DNA from: Luteolibacter sp. Y139
Lineage (GTDB): Bacteria; Verrucomicrobiota; Verrucomicrobiia; Verrucomicrobiales; Akkermansiaceae
NCBI RefSeq assembly: GCF_038066715.1
Contig: NZ_JBBUKT010000001.1
Span: 124,001 to 188,000 of the forward strand
Length of the DNA stretch: 64,000 nucleotides
Reading direction: 5' to 3'
Shown here: piece after piece, positions 15,865-25,417 of the stretch
How the letters are laid out: each line of letters begins with the position of its first letter
How positions within the stretch are numbered: the first letter of the stretch is position 1
Made by a program: the position numbers and the translations under genes
Notes under the pieces: model-generated
What the model was told of the DNA's origin: nothing
The model's input: the letters and a program-made list of their open reading frames with translations, nothing else
The model's database searches: none

Positions 15865-16539
15865 TCAAGGCTTCGCCACCACCCAGCTCAGCGAGGCATT
15901 GTGGCTGGCCACGGCATAGGATTGGCCGTTCGCAAAGCCGGGAAGCGGCTCGCTGTAGCCGGGCACGGTTAGAACCCACCGGCCCGGCTCATCCGTGGTG
16001 AACTTCACGATACCCTCGGCATCGGTCTTCAGCGGGGTGTGGCTGCCATTGGGCGCATTGAGCTGGGCCTTCGTGTCCGGCAGAGGCTTGCCACGGAAAT
16101 AGACGCGGACTTCGCCGGGATTCCCCGTCGGCACGATATCAAGCGTGAGCGCGGGTTGCGCGGCGACCTTGTCACCGCCAGACGGCAACCAGCGGCTATA
16201 GAAGACCGGCCGCCGCGCGGGCTTGCCCTCGAAGGCCATCACCGGGAAGGCGGTCTCCGCCACGAGAGCCTGATCCGGCTTCGCCTCGCCGAGGGTGTAG
16301 TGGTCGGATTTCTTCTGTGAATCCAACGGCTTGGCGTCCTTCGCGGCAGGCAAGACCACGCCCGCCGGAGTTCCCAGGGAATCGAGATGACCCGGGGACT
16401 TCTCCACTTCCCCGTCCAATTCGCCGAAGCGGACGACCAGGGTCCCATCCGGGCCGGGTTCGACCCAAACGGAGTGAGCCAGGGATGCGGAAGCCAGCAG
16501 CAGGCTGGCGAGAATACCGGAACGAAGGGACGTCTTCAT
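15865..16539 (-). CDS. DUF4198-like exported protein (possible metal-uptake accessory)
   Basis: 224 residues from the ATG at 16539 (MKTSLRSGILASLLLASASL); another ATG six bases upstream is equally possible. The signal peptide is cleaved before HSVWVEPG. The HSVWVEP start, followed by FGELDGEVEKSPGHLDSL, then a beta-rich region with LDIVPTGNPGEVRVYFRGKP and a final GRWVLTVPGYSEP, fits the DUF4198 family of periplasmic beta-sandwich proteins associated with nickel/cobalt or other metal transport. It lies downstream of, and on the same strand as, a CxxC metal-binding-type exported protein, which supports a metal role. No transporter is adjacent, so the metal is unknown. Confidence 0.65.
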   Translation of the reverse strand: MKTSLRSGILASLLLASASLAHSVWVEPGPDGTLVVRFGELDGEVEKSPGHLDSLGTPAGVVLPAAKDAKPLDSQKKSDHYTLGEAKPDQALVAETAFPVMAFEGKPARRPVFYSRWLPSGGDKVAAQPALTLDIVPTGNPGEVRVYFRGKPLPDTKAQLNAPNGSHTPLKTDAEGIVKFTTDEPGRWVLTVPGYSEPLPGFANGQSYAVASHNASLSWVVAKP

Positions 16540-16576
16540 GAACATGATGGTGGTTGGATCGGTTTGTTAGAATGAT

Positions 16577-17074
16577 TCAGGCTTCCTTCTTCAGTTGCGG
16601 CAGGATGCCAGCGTCGATCGCCTTCTTCGCCGCGGCCTCGGGATCCTTCTCCCAAGTGCCCTTCGCCTTCTCATTGAAGAAGTACACCTTCACGCCCTGA
16701 TACTCGACGAAGGGACTGGAAGGAGTGATCAGCGTCTTCTGATGAATCGGGCAGTAGCGCTGCGGCAGCAGCTCGATGGCATCCAGCCCGATCTCCTTTT
16801 CCTTCCCCTTGAACTGCGGCAGCAGGCCGAGCTCCGTCGCCACCTTCACGTAGTAAGCGGCAGCCTTCTCATCGGCCTTCCACATCTTCTCGCACTTGCC
16901 GCAGCAGAGCGCGATCGGAGTTCCCTTGAAATCCACCTGATGCTCCTCCTCCACCTCGTCCTCGGTCATCATCGGACACTTGTTGTTCGCCGCCTTGTCT
17001 CCGGCAAAAACGAGTCCGGCGGAGAGCACGGAGGCAGCGACGATCGCCGGCAGTTTGATGAAAGGGATGCGCAT
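16577..17074 (-). CDS. Exported YHS-like metal-binding protein
   Basis: 165 residues from the ATG at 17074 (MRIPFIKLPAIVAASVLSAG); alternative starts up to 17107 add only a few residues. A signal peptide is followed by CPMM, then VDFKGTPIALCCGKCEKMWKAD, a YHS-type CCxxC motif used for copper or iron binding. Then come QRYCPIH and VEYQGVKVYFFNEKAKGTWEKDP, a second YHS-like unit in which the C-terminal FxxEKxKxxWxxDP is conserved. It appears to be a two-module periplasmic metal-binding protein. The DUF4198-like gene is 37 bases downstream on the same strand, suggesting an operon for metal handling. Confidence 0.7.
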   Translation of the reverse strand: MRIPFIKLPAIVAASVLSAGLVFAGDKAANNKCPMMTEDEVEEEHQVDFKGTPIALCCGKCEKMWKADEKAAAYYVKVATELGLLPQFKGKEKEIGLDAIELLPQRYCPIHQKTLITPSSPFVEYQGVKVYFFNEKAKGTWEKDPEAAAKKAIDAGILPQLKKEA

Positions 17075-17280
17075 GATCATGACCGATGTGGGATCGATCA
17101 TAACCATCGCGTTTCATTTTGATCCCGGTCACTTGCCAAAAATTGGCGTTTCATTGCGTATCCGGACCCTGGGGCGGAAAGCGGCCATATCCGTCTGGAA
17201 CTGGCGCTGACAGCTTTCGCCCCGGCTGCCAAAAGAGCCGCTATCTACCACTCGCGCGGCGATCGAAATTCCTCCAACCC

Positions 17281-18285
17281 ATGAAGCACCTTCTCCTCAC
17301 CTCCATCATGGCAGCCTTCGCGCTCTCGCCCTGCAAGACAGCGAGCGCTCAAGGCGATCTCTACCGCATCACCGGCGGCAGCTCGCGGACAGTGACGAAT
17401 TTCCACCAAATCTCTATTCCCAAGGGCGGCGACCACGTCCTCGCCGATCTCAAGGGACCGGGAAAGGTCACCTACTTCTACATCACCGACGACACCGCCG
17501 GCCGCTGGTATCCCGGCCTGGTCTTGAAGATCTATTGGGACGACTCAAAGGAACCCAGCATCCAACTCCCGTTGGCAGATTTCTTCGGCGCGATCGGCAG
17601 CAGATCGGTGGATTACACTTCCCTGCCAATGCAGATCAATCACGCCTGCTTCATGTGCTATCTGCCCATGCCGCACTCGAAAGGGGCCAAGTTCGTGCTC
17701 TCCAACGACGGCGACCGCGACTACGTGCAAAAGGTCGCCTATGGCATCGACCGCGAGGAAGACCCTTCCTACGCACAGGAAAAGAGCCGCCTCCACTGCG
17801 AATGGCACCGCAGCAATCCGGTCTCTAACGGCCTCCACGTCATGATGGAAGCCCGCGGCCGCGGCCAATACATCGGCAGCTACCTCCAGGCAGTCTCCCG
17901 CATCCACGATGTGTGGTTCGGCGAGGGCGACACGATCTTCCATCTCGATGGCAAGACCTTCGCTCACACCCCGGGCACCGAGGACGAATACGGCTCCTGC
18001 TGGGAAAAGCCGGATTGGAAAACCTTCGCCTCTCCTTACTGCGGCCATCCTCTCAATGAGATCGGCGTCAACCGCATGTATCGCTGGTATGTGGCAAACC
18101 CCGTCCGCTTCCAACAGGGCCTCAAGGTCGAAATCCAAAACCAGCACGACAACGTCAACGCCACCAAGCCCGACGAAGCCGATGACTACACCAGCGTCGC
18201 CTTCTGGTATCAGGAAGGCCCGCAGAAAGTCGCCGCCTTGCCGTCCTTCCAAGAGCGCACCCGCGCCAGCTTTGCTAAACCCTGA
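17281..18285 (+). CDS. DUF2961 (GH172-type) secreted protein
   Basis: 334 residues from the ATG at 17281 (MKHLLLTSIMAAFALSPC), with a signal peptide cleaved after ASA. Family features: GPGKVTYFYITDD, LKIYWDDSKEPSIQLPLADFFG, then NHACFMCYLPMPHSKGAKF, GEGDTIFHLDG and HTPGTEDEYGSCW. The last two carry the acidic residues expected for catalysis in GH172, to which DUF2961 belongs (difructose dianhydride and arabinan-type activities are known). It probably acts in the periplasm or outside on a fructan- or arabinan-like carbohydrate; the substrate is not readable. It ends five bases before the convergent kefC. Confidence 0.85.
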   Translation: MKHLLLTSIMAAFALSPCKTASAQGDLYRITGGSSRTVTNFHQISIPKGGDHVLADLKGPGKVTYFYITDDTAGRWYPGLVLKIYWDDSKEPSIQLPLADFFGAIGSRSVDYTSLPMQINHACFMCYLPMPHSKGAKFVLSNDGDRDYVQKVAYGIDREEDPSYAQEKSRLHCEWHRSNPVSNGLHVMMEARGRGQYIGSYLQAVSRIHDVWFGEGDTIFHLDGKTFAHTPGTEDEYGSCWEKPDWKTFASPYCGHPLNEIGVNRMYRWYVANPVRFQQGLKVEIQNQHDNVNATKPDEADDYTSVAFWYQEGPQKVAALPSFQERTRASFAKP

Positions 18286-18290
18286 TCGGC

Positions 18291-20168
18291 TCAGTCCTCC
18301 TTCTTCTCCCCGGCCATCGGCGGCGACCACGAGTCATCCGCAGGATGATGCTCCTGAAGACCCGCTCGCATCACTTGATCAAAGATCACCCGTGCCTCAC
18401 GCGAGGCGCCGATGAAGCTATCGTGCTTGTGACGCTGGCGGGCGTATTCGCGCACCGAGGCCTCGTCCGCCTTGCGATACCGCTTCGCGGCCCGGTGCGC
18501 TGCGTAGGCTGGTATTCCCAGCGCGCACAAAACGTCAGTGCCCATCCGCAGCGAGGAATCAAGCGTATCGCGGTAAAACCCTTCCTCACCGGCATCGATG
18601 AATTGGTAAGCCGAACTACGGCCATAGGCACGCAGGAAGATCCGCAGGTGTGGATGATGCTGCCGCGCCGTCTCCACGATCTTCATCGTCACATCCGCAT
18701 CCCGCAATGCGATCACCAGCAACTTCGCATGCGCTGCACCGGCCGTCGCGAGCAGGTCGGGCCGAGCCCCATCACCATAAAATACCGGCATGCCGAGCGC
18801 CCGCAGCGTTTCCACCTGGTCAGGATCGTTGTCGAGCACCGTGCTCTCAATCCCCTGCGTCTGGAGCAAGCGACCGATCGCGTGGCCGAAACGGCCGAAA
18901 CCGCAGATGATCACCGGCGCGCCTTGGTCATGAGCATCGCTTTCCCGCTCCTCCTTCTCATCGCGGGCCACGCACCGCGCCGTGTAGCGATGGGCTGCGA
19001 GAATCAGCAAGGGCGTCGCCGCCATCGTCAACGCCACCACCGCGATCAGCGTGCGCGAGATCTCGACGGGAAACACGCCTGCATTCGCAGCCAAGGCGAT
19101 GAGGACGAACGCAAACTCGCCACCCGCTGCAAGCGCGGACGAAAAAACCAGCGAACTCGCGTAGTTGGAACCCTGAAAGCGTGCCAGCCCGAAGATCACG
19201 CCTCCCTTCACCAGCAGCAGCGCTGCCGCACCACCGAGCACGAGTCCCCAGTGCGAGCCAATGTGGCCGAAATCAATGCCGGTCCCCACGCCGAGAAAGA
19301 ACAGCCCTAACAGCAGCCCCTTGAACGGCTCCAGGTCGCTTTCCAGCTCGTGGCGGTACTCACTGGTCGCGAGCACCACTCCGGCCACGAAGGCCCCGAG
19401 CGCCGCGGACAGCCCCACCTTCGTCATCAGCAGCGCGATCCCGATCACCAGCAGCAGCGCCGCCGCAGTGAATGCCTCGCGTTGCCTTGTGGCGGCGATG
19501 GCGCGGAAGATCGGCCGCACCGCGAGGCGAGCCACAGCCACGACGATCGCCACCGCCGCGATCGTCGCGATGGCGCGGCCCCAGGCCGGCCAATGAGCCA
19601 TCCACGCATCGCTGCCACCATGAGCATCCTGAACCGCCACCACCTGCCCCACCGCCAGCAGCGGCAACACCGCCATGATCGGGATCACCGCGAGGTCTTG
19701 GAAAAGCAGCACCGCAAAGGAGTTCTGCCCCGCCTCCGTGCGCAGCAGGTTTTTCTCGGACAGGCATTGCAGCACGATCGCCGTGCTCGACATCGCCAGG
19801 ATCAGGCCAATGCCCAGCGCCGCCTTCCACCCGAGTCCGAACAAAAGCACCACAGCCGCGATGGCTAGCGCCGATGCAATGACCTGCGAAGTCCCCAGCC
19901 CGAAGATCTCGCGACGCATCTTCCACAAGTGCGACGGCTCCAATTCCAATCCGACGAGGAACAGCATCATCACCACGCCGAACTCAGCGAAATGCGTGAT
20001 CTGCTCGCTTTCCCGACCGATCCAGCCGAAGCCCCACGGGCCGATCGCTGCCCCGGCGATCAGGTAACCAAGCACTGCGCCGAGACCCAGGCGCTTGCCC
20101 ACGAGAATGGCAACCAGCGCCGCAGCGAGGTAGAGGAAGGCTTGGGCAAAGGCGCTTTCGAATGCCAT
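18291..20168 (-). CDS. kefC: CPA2-family K+/H+ antiporter with RCK domain (KefB/KefC type)
   Basis: 625 residues. The first 390 or so contain about 12 TM segments of the CPA2 fold, including VGLELEPSHLWKMRREIFGLG and LLFQDLAVIPIMAVLPLL, where the QDxxxIP motif is the cation/proton site. A TrkA-N/RCK nucleotide-binding domain follows from VIICGFGRFGHAIGRLLQ through FYGDGARPDLLATAGA. The C-terminal tail is basic and alanine-rich. In proteobacteria such proteins release K+ in response to glutathione adducts to acidify the cytoplasm. The KefF/KefG-like flavoprotein gene lies 11 bases upstream on the same strand, the classical kefFC arrangement. Whether glutathione gates it in this organism is not known. 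Confidence 0.92.
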   Translation of the reverse strand: MAFESAFAQAFLYLAAALVAILVGKRLGLGAVLGYLIAGAAIGPWGFGWIGRESEQITHFAEFGVVMMLFLVGLELEPSHLWKMRREIFGLGTSQVIASALAIAAVVLLFGLGWKAALGIGLILAMSSTAIVLQCLSEKNLLRTEAGQNSFAVLLFQDLAVIPIMAVLPLLAVGQVVAVQDAHGGSDAWMAHWPAWGRAIATIAAVAIVVAVARLAVRPIFRAIAATRQREAFTAAALLLVIGIALLMTKVGLSAALGAFVAGVVLATSEYRHELESDLEPFKGLLLGLFFLGVGTGIDFGHIGSHWGLVLGGAAALLLVKGGVIFGLARFQGSNYASSLVFSSALAAGGEFAFVLIALAANAGVFPVEISRTLIAVVALTMAATPLLILAAHRYTARCVARDEKEERESDAHDQGAPVIICGFGRFGHAIGRLLQTQGIESTVLDNDPDQVETLRALGMPVFYGDGARPDLLATAGAAHAKLLVIALRDADVTMKIVETARQHHPHLRIFLRAYGRSSAYQFIDAGEEGFYRDTLDSSLRMGTDVLCALGIPAYAAHRAAKRYRKADEASVREYARQRHKHDSFIGASREARVIFDQVMRAGLQEHHPADDSWSPPMAGEKKED

Positions 20169-20179
20169 CTGTCAGTCAA

Positions 20180-20740
20180 TCAGGGAGTGGGAAGCCAGAG
20201 CGGAGAGGCGCCGTCGCGCAGAGCGCCGAGCCACGCCTGATAGCGCTGCGACTCGGCGACCAGCGCAGCCGCATCAAGATGGTGTGCGCCATGAACGGTG
20301 AAAGCCTCTGCATACCCCATGCCGCACAGCCGTGCGGTCTGCTCAAAGGGCGCGAGAAGTTCCCGCACGGAGAAATGATTCAGCCCGCCGCGCTTGTAGG
20401 CCAGCTCCGGTCCACCTGCGCTGATCGCCTGCGCGAGAACCTTTCCGCGCAAGGCAGTCCCGTCCTCGCCATAGGCCCAGCGATACGTCAGCACCAGATC
20501 CAGCCACTCCTTCACGATCGCCGGACTGCTGTACCAGAAGAACGGATGCTGGAGCACCACTGCATCGTGGCTTTCTAACAAGCGCTGCTCGTCCCTCACC
20601 TCGATCAGGTAGTCGGGATAAGCCTCATACAAATCATGGACCGTCACGCCTTCCGTCGCGCGAGCCGCAGCGACCAGGGCACGGTTCACCCGCGACCGCT
20701 CGAATGCGGGATGGGCGAAAATCACAAGCACTCGAGCCAT
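20180..20740 (-). CDS. KefF/KefG-like NAD(P)H quinone oxidoreductase, antiporter ancillary subunit
   Basis: 186 residues from the ATG at 20740 (MARVLVIFAHPAFERSRVN). It is a flavodoxin-like fold protein: VLVIFAHPAFERS binds FMN/FAD phosphate, VLQHPFFWYSSPAIVKEWLD is the conserved flavin-contacting segment of the MdaB/KefF family, and GKVLAQAISAGGPELAY follows. KefF and KefG bind Kef antiporters and are required for full activity while also reducing quinones. Gene order and spacing (11 bases to kefC) support that partnership. KefF and KefG cannot be separated by eye, so no symbol is given. Confidence 0.85.
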   Translation of the reverse strand: MARVLVIFAHPAFERSRVNRALVAAARATEGVTVHDLYEAYPDYLIEVRDEQRLLESHDAVVLQHPFFWYSSPAIVKEWLDLVLTYRWAYGEDGTALRGKVLAQAISAGGPELAYKRGGLNHFSVRELLAPFEQTARLCGMGYAEAFTVHGAHHLDAAALVAESQRYQAWLGALRDGASPLWLPTP

Positions 20741-20809
20741 CGTTCGCCGGTTGTCTGACAAAGGAGCCGCGACTTGGCGAGGCGGGAAGTGACCGGAATC
20801 ACCTCAGCC

Positions 20810-22840
20810 TCACTTCGTCGCCCCCGGAGCGGTTTCCAGGGCGTGCAGCATCTGGCTTCGCAGCGCTTGCACCAGGCGATCCGTCGCGACGGGCATGCCG
20901 ATGCCGTCAGGGTAGAAATGAGCCAGGGTATCCCGCTGCACCCACTCGGATTCCTCCCGTTCCAACAGATAACCGGCGGCCATGAGGACCAGACCGGTGG
21001 AAACGAAACACGGAACCAGCGCGCGGCAAACTATGACTCCCGGCAGCGCCACTCTCCGCGGAGAAAGAATCAGCGCAAACGAGCGCCACAGCAACCATAG
21101 CAGGGGCAGACCCGCAGCGGCACTACCGTAGTTGATAAACTCCTCCTGCCACTTCGGAGGGCAATAGCGCGCCGCTCCCATCGCCGGCACGAACAGGGCC
21201 GCAATCACCGCGATCGCCCAGCCCTGCCACAAGGTTGGCCTGAGACCCAGCAGGCCTCCCCGTTTGGCCAGCCGCCACCTTGCCGATTGCACCAGCATGC
21301 AGGCAGCGAAGAGGAAGCTGCCTCCGGCTCTCAAGGCGATCGGCTTCATATCCTCGAAATCGATCCTGTAGTCCCGGCAGCCTAGCGGCGAAATCCCGGC
21401 GACCGCCATATGCCACGCGGCAGGGATCACGATGCCAAGACCGCAGATCCACGCGAAGTCGGATAGCCCCAGCAGCGTCCCCACTCCCCCCGCGAGTCCG
21501 CGTACCGGCTGCCCGCGCCTCCAGCCTTCCAAACCCGCCAGCCATGCCAATACCCCGAAGAGGATCGCGGCCGAAATGGCCAGCATCCGGTCGGCCATCG
21601 CATGCTCGGCGCGGCGGCCGGGTTCGAGTTCGCCTTCATACACGAATGCTCCGGAGGAGTAGTAGGAGACCCGGGTGAAAGCCGACGCCTTCCGGCTTAT
21701 TTCTTCTGCGTTTGTCACTGAAACATTCGAGCTCGGCTTCCGAATTTGCCCGGCCCAATAGGCCCATCGGTCCGCCTCGTCGTTCAGATCGAAGCGACGC
21801 AGGAGGTCCACTGAAATCCGCGAAGCGCCCAAGCTTACCAGACCGCCCGGATTGTAGAACCTCTTGTCTCCAGACTCCTTCAAACAGCGCGACACCAATC
21901 GTTCGAGCGTCTCGAACCACTCGCGCAGGCCTTCCCTGTCCTGCTTTCTCGCCAGTTCCTCCATACGGGCCTGCCACAAGTTCTGCCACCGGTTCGGATA
22001 GGAGCCTCCACCACGCTGATCTTCGGCGAACATGAGCCGGTCCGCGACTTCTGCCAGATTGGTAGCCCGTCCCAGCATCTCCAGGCGCCTTGCAGTGTTG
22101 GATGGAATTCTTGTTTCGAACCGGGGCGCCGAAACCGCCTTCGCCATCAGGGCTACAGCTTCGTCATAGGCCTCGTCGGTTTGAAGGGCCGGAAAAGCCG
22201 GCCCATAGCCAGACGGAGGCTTTGAATTCGAATACTTGAACTTCGAACGCGCGATGCACACCCCCGCCTCACGCAGGTCCCAGAAACCGTTCCCGGTATC
22301 GATCCGTCGCGCTTGCTCGAGGATGCGCTCGCGCTGCGGCCCGTCGCCAAAGCCGTATTGGACCACGTATTCCTCCAGCAACGCCGGATCACTGGGGAGA
22401 CTCGCTTGGTAACCCTTGCGCCAATCCTCGCGGAGCTTCTCGCCCATCATCTGGCTGTTCGCGAAGAGAAACAGGCGCTGGTCGTCCGCGACTGTTGCTT
22501 CGAGCTCGCGCTCCGCCGCCTTCAGGTGATCGGGTTCGTGGGGAAGGAGATGGTAAAGGTAGTCCATCCGGACCAGCTCCCGCCAACTCGCAAACGACAT
22601 CGCTCCAAGCACAACAGTAAACACGAGCAACAGCAGGAACACCTGCTTGCCGTTGTTCCACAAGCGTCCTCCCGGGCCTTCAAGTCGCGCCGTTGCCGCC
22701 TCCAGCGAATCGTCTCCGGGCCCCGGCCGCGAGTGATTCAGCCGCTCCATCAACTCGCCCCGCGCCAAATCCTCCGCGGGCGACTTTCCCGCCAGCGGGC
22801 GAAGCGCGAGTTCGATGAAGCGTTCATAAGGATCCGGCAC
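20810..22840 (-). CDS. Large orphan membrane protein
   Basis: 676 residues, not recognised. A short N-terminal cytoplasmic segment (DPYERFIELALRPLAGKSPAE) is followed by one TM helix near 67-85 (VFLLLLVFTVVLGAMSFA). A 330-residue soluble helical region, probably extracytoplasmic, has repeated Arg/Glu-rich helices (LEQARRIDTGN, RWQNLWQARMEELARKQDRE). The C-terminal third has about six TM helices (for example ISAAILFGVLAWLAGL). No signal, catalytic or transport motif is evident. The codon use looks like that of the neighbours. It is separated from the kefF-like gene by 70 bases on the same strand but is probably independent. A mechanosensor or envelope role would be a guess. Confidence 0.65.
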   Translation of the reverse strand: MPDPYERFIELALRPLAGKSPAEDLARGELMERLNHSRPGPGDDSLEAATARLEGPGGRLWNNGKQVFLLLLVFTVVLGAMSFASWRELVRMDYLYHLLPHEPDHLKAAERELEATVADDQRLFLFANSQMMGEKLREDWRKGYQASLPSDPALLEEYVVQYGFGDGPQRERILEQARRIDTGNGFWDLREAGVCIARSKFKYSNSKPPSGYGPAFPALQTDEAYDEAVALMAKAVSAPRFETRIPSNTARRLEMLGRATNLAEVADRLMFAEDQRGGGSYPNRWQNLWQARMEELARKQDREGLREWFETLERLVSRCLKESGDKRFYNPGGLVSLGASRISVDLLRRFDLNDEADRWAYWAGQIRKPSSNVSVTNAEEISRKASAFTRVSYYSSGAFVYEGELEPGRRAEHAMADRMLAISAAILFGVLAWLAGLEGWRRGQPVRGLAGGVGTLLGLSDFAWICGLGIVIPAAWHMAVAGISPLGCRDYRIDFEDMKPIALRAGGSFLFAACMLVQSARWRLAKRGGLLGLRPTLWQGWAIAVIAALFVPAMGAARYCPPKWQEEFINYGSAAAGLPLLWLLWRSFALILSPRRVALPGVIVCRALVPCFVSTGLVLMAAGYLLEREESEWVQRDTLAHFYPDGIGMPVATDRLVQALRSQMLHALETAPGATK

Positions 22841-22912
22841 TGCGCCCCATCTAGCAGGTTGGTGCTTTCCCGTGAACCGGTTTTCGTGGAGACAGGAGAT
22901 CCGCTTTCAGCC

Positions 22913-23455
22913 ATGAGAGTGGCCCAGCCGACGCCCATGCCCTTGCTTCAAGAAAAACGCTCCGTGACCTATGCCATCGTCTTCGGCATCTGGGTGGAGG
23001 TCTTCGTCTACTGCGTCCTTCACGACCAATATCTCATCCGGATCTCGCCGGAGCATTTCACCGTCTATCATCCGCCTCTGTGGGGCATCACTGATCTCAC
23101 CCTGCTCGCCTTGGCCTGGGCATTCCGCGCCTCGATCGGCCCCGGCCTGGGATTGGGACTCGTCGCCCTGTTCCTTGGCCGGGCTGGCCGTCGCCCAAAG
23201 GTCGCTCCAACGCGGATGCTCAAGATCGTCCCATGGCTGCTCCTTGCGACCGAAGCCGTGGGCTTGGCCGCCGGGGCATGGGCATGGAAGACGAAGCAGC
23301 CGCTGTTTCCCGAAGACATCTATCCGGACCTGACCGAGCCGATGCTGATCAGCCAGAGCATCCAACTGGCATGCTACGGCACGGGACTGCTCGTCTCGCT
23401 GGGCTTCCTCGCCTGGATTGAAAAGCAGCGGCGAAAGCCGGAACAGGCCCGTTAG
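22913..23455 (+). CDS. Hypothetical four-helix membrane protein
   Basis: 180 residues from the ATG at 22913 (MRVAQPTPMPLLQEKRSVT), with GGAG about 12 bases upstream. Hydrophobic segments: TYAIVFGIWVEVFVYCVLHD, LTLLALAWAFRAS, MLKIVPWLLLATEAVGLAAGAWAW and ACYGTGLLVSLGFLAWIEKQ. It ends in a basic tail. The open frame extends far upstream but overlaps the 5' end of the divergent membrane-protein gene, so the short version is preferred. No family recognised. It converges on the TPR protein gene. Confidence 0.6.
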   Translation: MRVAQPTPMPLLQEKRSVTYAIVFGIWVEVFVYCVLHDQYLIRISPEHFTVYHPPLWGITDLTLLALAWAFRASIGPGLGLGLVALFLGRAGRRPKVAPTRMLKIVPWLLLATEAVGLAAGAWAWKTKQPLFPEDIYPDLTEPMLISQSIQLACYGTGLLVSLGFLAWIEKQRRKPEQAR

Positions 23456-23481
23456 TTCGGCTAGGCCCGACGGCGCTCCGC

Positions 23482-25224
23482 TTACTCGGACTTCACCCTC
23501 TCGATCTGCTCGCGGATGAGCTTCGCTTGCTCCTTCTCTCCTGACTTCTCCATCGCCTTCTGAAGGCGCGTGAGGATCTCCACATCGTGAGTGTGCTTGC
23601 CCTGTGCTTCCACGAGGATGTCGATCGCGGGCTGGTTCTCCCCGCGGGCCAGATAGTACTCGGCCAGTCGCGCCTCCATCGGCAGCAGGGCGATCGGCGG
23701 CATCAGCATCGTCGGCGGCGTCTGGCGGTCGAGCGCGGCGCGATACCAGTTGAAGGCGGAGACCATGCTTTCCTTGCCACCCGCCATCGCCATCGCACCG
23801 CGCAACTCGCTGGCCGCAATCTCGAGCGCGGTGTAGCCGCGGGCCCATGACGAACGCTCGCCGGCTGCACTCGCTGCCTGCCGGGTCTTGCTCATCTGGT
23901 CGCCGTGCACCGTCAGCGCATCAATGATCTTCCGTGCCTCTTCCAGCTTGCCTTCCTCAAGCGCCTTCCGCGCCTCAAGCGCACACGCGAGTCCTTGATA
24001 GAACCACACGGCATGGCTGATCTTGCCATAGACCTTCTGCTTTTCGGGATCCGGCAGCGTGCTCAGCGCCAATGCCGCATCACCCGGCAATCCGCGGCGC
24101 ATCAGCAGGCGCGCGGCCAGCGTGCGGCCTTCCCACATCACCAGTTGGCCACCCTCGCTATTGGAGCGCTCCGGCTTCACCTCGATCGCCGCCACCGCTT
24201 TCGCCGCGGCCAGGGCATTGGCGTAGTCGCCCTTGGAAGCCAGCGCCGCCGTCCGGTAGCACTCCGCCTTCACCCAGCCCGGGCAATCGGCATGGCCCAG
24301 CTTGTTCGCCTGCATCCATCCGCGATAAAGTTCCGCCGAGCGGGCAAAGGCCTCCGCTGCCTGGGCCGCATTGCCATTGCGCAATTCATAGTGACCTAAC
24401 AAATGCAGGAACGGCGCGTAGCCCGGCGCCAGCTGGCACAGCCGCCGCGCCCGCACCAGATCGCCTCGCAAGTCCGGTGCCTCCGCACGAATGGTCAGGT
24501 AGGCATAGAGGTAGAGCGGATGATCCGGATCGCGGGTCAGCATCTCATCGATCAATGCCTCCGCCTTCTCCTGATCGGGATTCGGCTTGCCATTGTCATC
24601 GTAGCCGGAGCGACCGAAGGCCGCCATCAGCAGCTTGAGCTGCGGGTCGTTCGGAAACTTTTCTGACACCTTGCGGAAGGCGTCCGAAGCCATCGCTGCA
24701 CCCTTCTCAAAAAAGACCGAGATCGCGTAGGCATACGACTGCTCCAGTTCGGTGCCCACATTCGCATTCACCAGCGACACCATCCGCTGCAGCGCGGCCT
24801 CCCGCTCGTCGAGCAGATCCGGCTCCGGATTGATCAGCGAGACCACCACGCCCCAGTGAGCCATCAGGCACTCTGGATCCAGCTTCAGCGCCGCGCAGAA
24901 ATGCCGGTAAGCCTCGAAGTCCCACCCGCCGTGGAGATTCGCCATGCCATCCAGCACATGCTTCTGCGCCGCCGGATCGATGGTGGTCACCGCCATCATC
25001 AGCCCCTTCGGGATCGCCACGGGAGATGGCTCTGGCAGGTCCTTCAGCCGCTCGGAAATCACCTTGTCCACGCTCGGCACCTCTTTTCCCTCCTCCGCCG
25101 CCGGGACTTTCTTCTCCTTGTCCCCTGCCACTGCCTTCTCCTTCTCCGCAGCCGGGACTTTCTTCTCCTCCGCCGCAGCGGAGAGCCCGACCGAAACCGC
25201 AAGAGCCAGCAGCAGATAACGCAT
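23482..25224 (-). CDS. Exported TPR-repeat protein
   Basis: 580 residues. A signal peptide (MRYLLLALAVSVGLSAAA) is followed by a low-complexity charged segment repeating KKVPAAE (about residues 20-50), then a long array of TPR helices (DFEAYRHFCAALKLDPECLMAHWG; FLHLLGHYELRNGNAAQAAEAFARSAE; ARLAEYYLARGENQPAIDILVEA). The C-terminus ends EQAKLIREQIERVKSE. It probably serves as a periplasmic scaffold; no enzymatic domain is seen. Comparable exported TPR proteins in this phylum have no assigned function. It stands alone between the four-helix membrane protein and a divergent gene at 25418. Confidence 0.75.
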   Translation of the reverse strand: MRYLLLALAVSVGLSAAAEEKKVPAAEKEKAVAGDKEKKVPAAEEGKEVPSVDKVISERLKDLPEPSPVAIPKGLMMAVTTIDPAAQKHVLDGMANLHGGWDFEAYRHFCAALKLDPECLMAHWGVVVSLINPEPDLLDEREAALQRMVSLVNANVGTELEQSYAYAISVFFEKGAAMASDAFRKVSEKFPNDPQLKLLMAAFGRSGYDDNGKPNPDQEKAEALIDEMLTRDPDHPLYLYAYLTIRAEAPDLRGDLVRARRLCQLAPGYAPFLHLLGHYELRNGNAAQAAEAFARSAELYRGWMQANKLGHADCPGWVKAECYRTAALASKGDYANALAAAKAVAAIEVKPERSNSEGGQLVMWEGRTLAARLLMRRGLPGDAALALSTLPDPEKQKVYGKISHAVWFYQGLACALEARKALEEGKLEEARKIIDALTVHGDQMSKTRQAASAAGERSSWARGYTALEIAASELRGAMAMAGGKESMVSAFNWYRAALDRQTPPTMLMPPIALLPMEARLAEYYLARGENQPAIDILVEAQGKHTHDVEILTRLQKAMEKSGEKEQAKLIREQIERVKSE

Positions 25225-25417
25225 GCGCCGACGATGTGCCGCGCCCGGACGGTCTCAAGGAAAATCACGGCGTCCTCCCGCCTGCCGCTCAAATTCGGCT
25301 CTCTCTCGGAATACTGCCGAATATCGGTATCTCCAGGCAAAAGACAGCGCTCGGGCACAGTGGACAAGGTTCACACTTCCTCCCTCCACCAATGGATGTT
25401 AAGGCCCGGACATTGAT

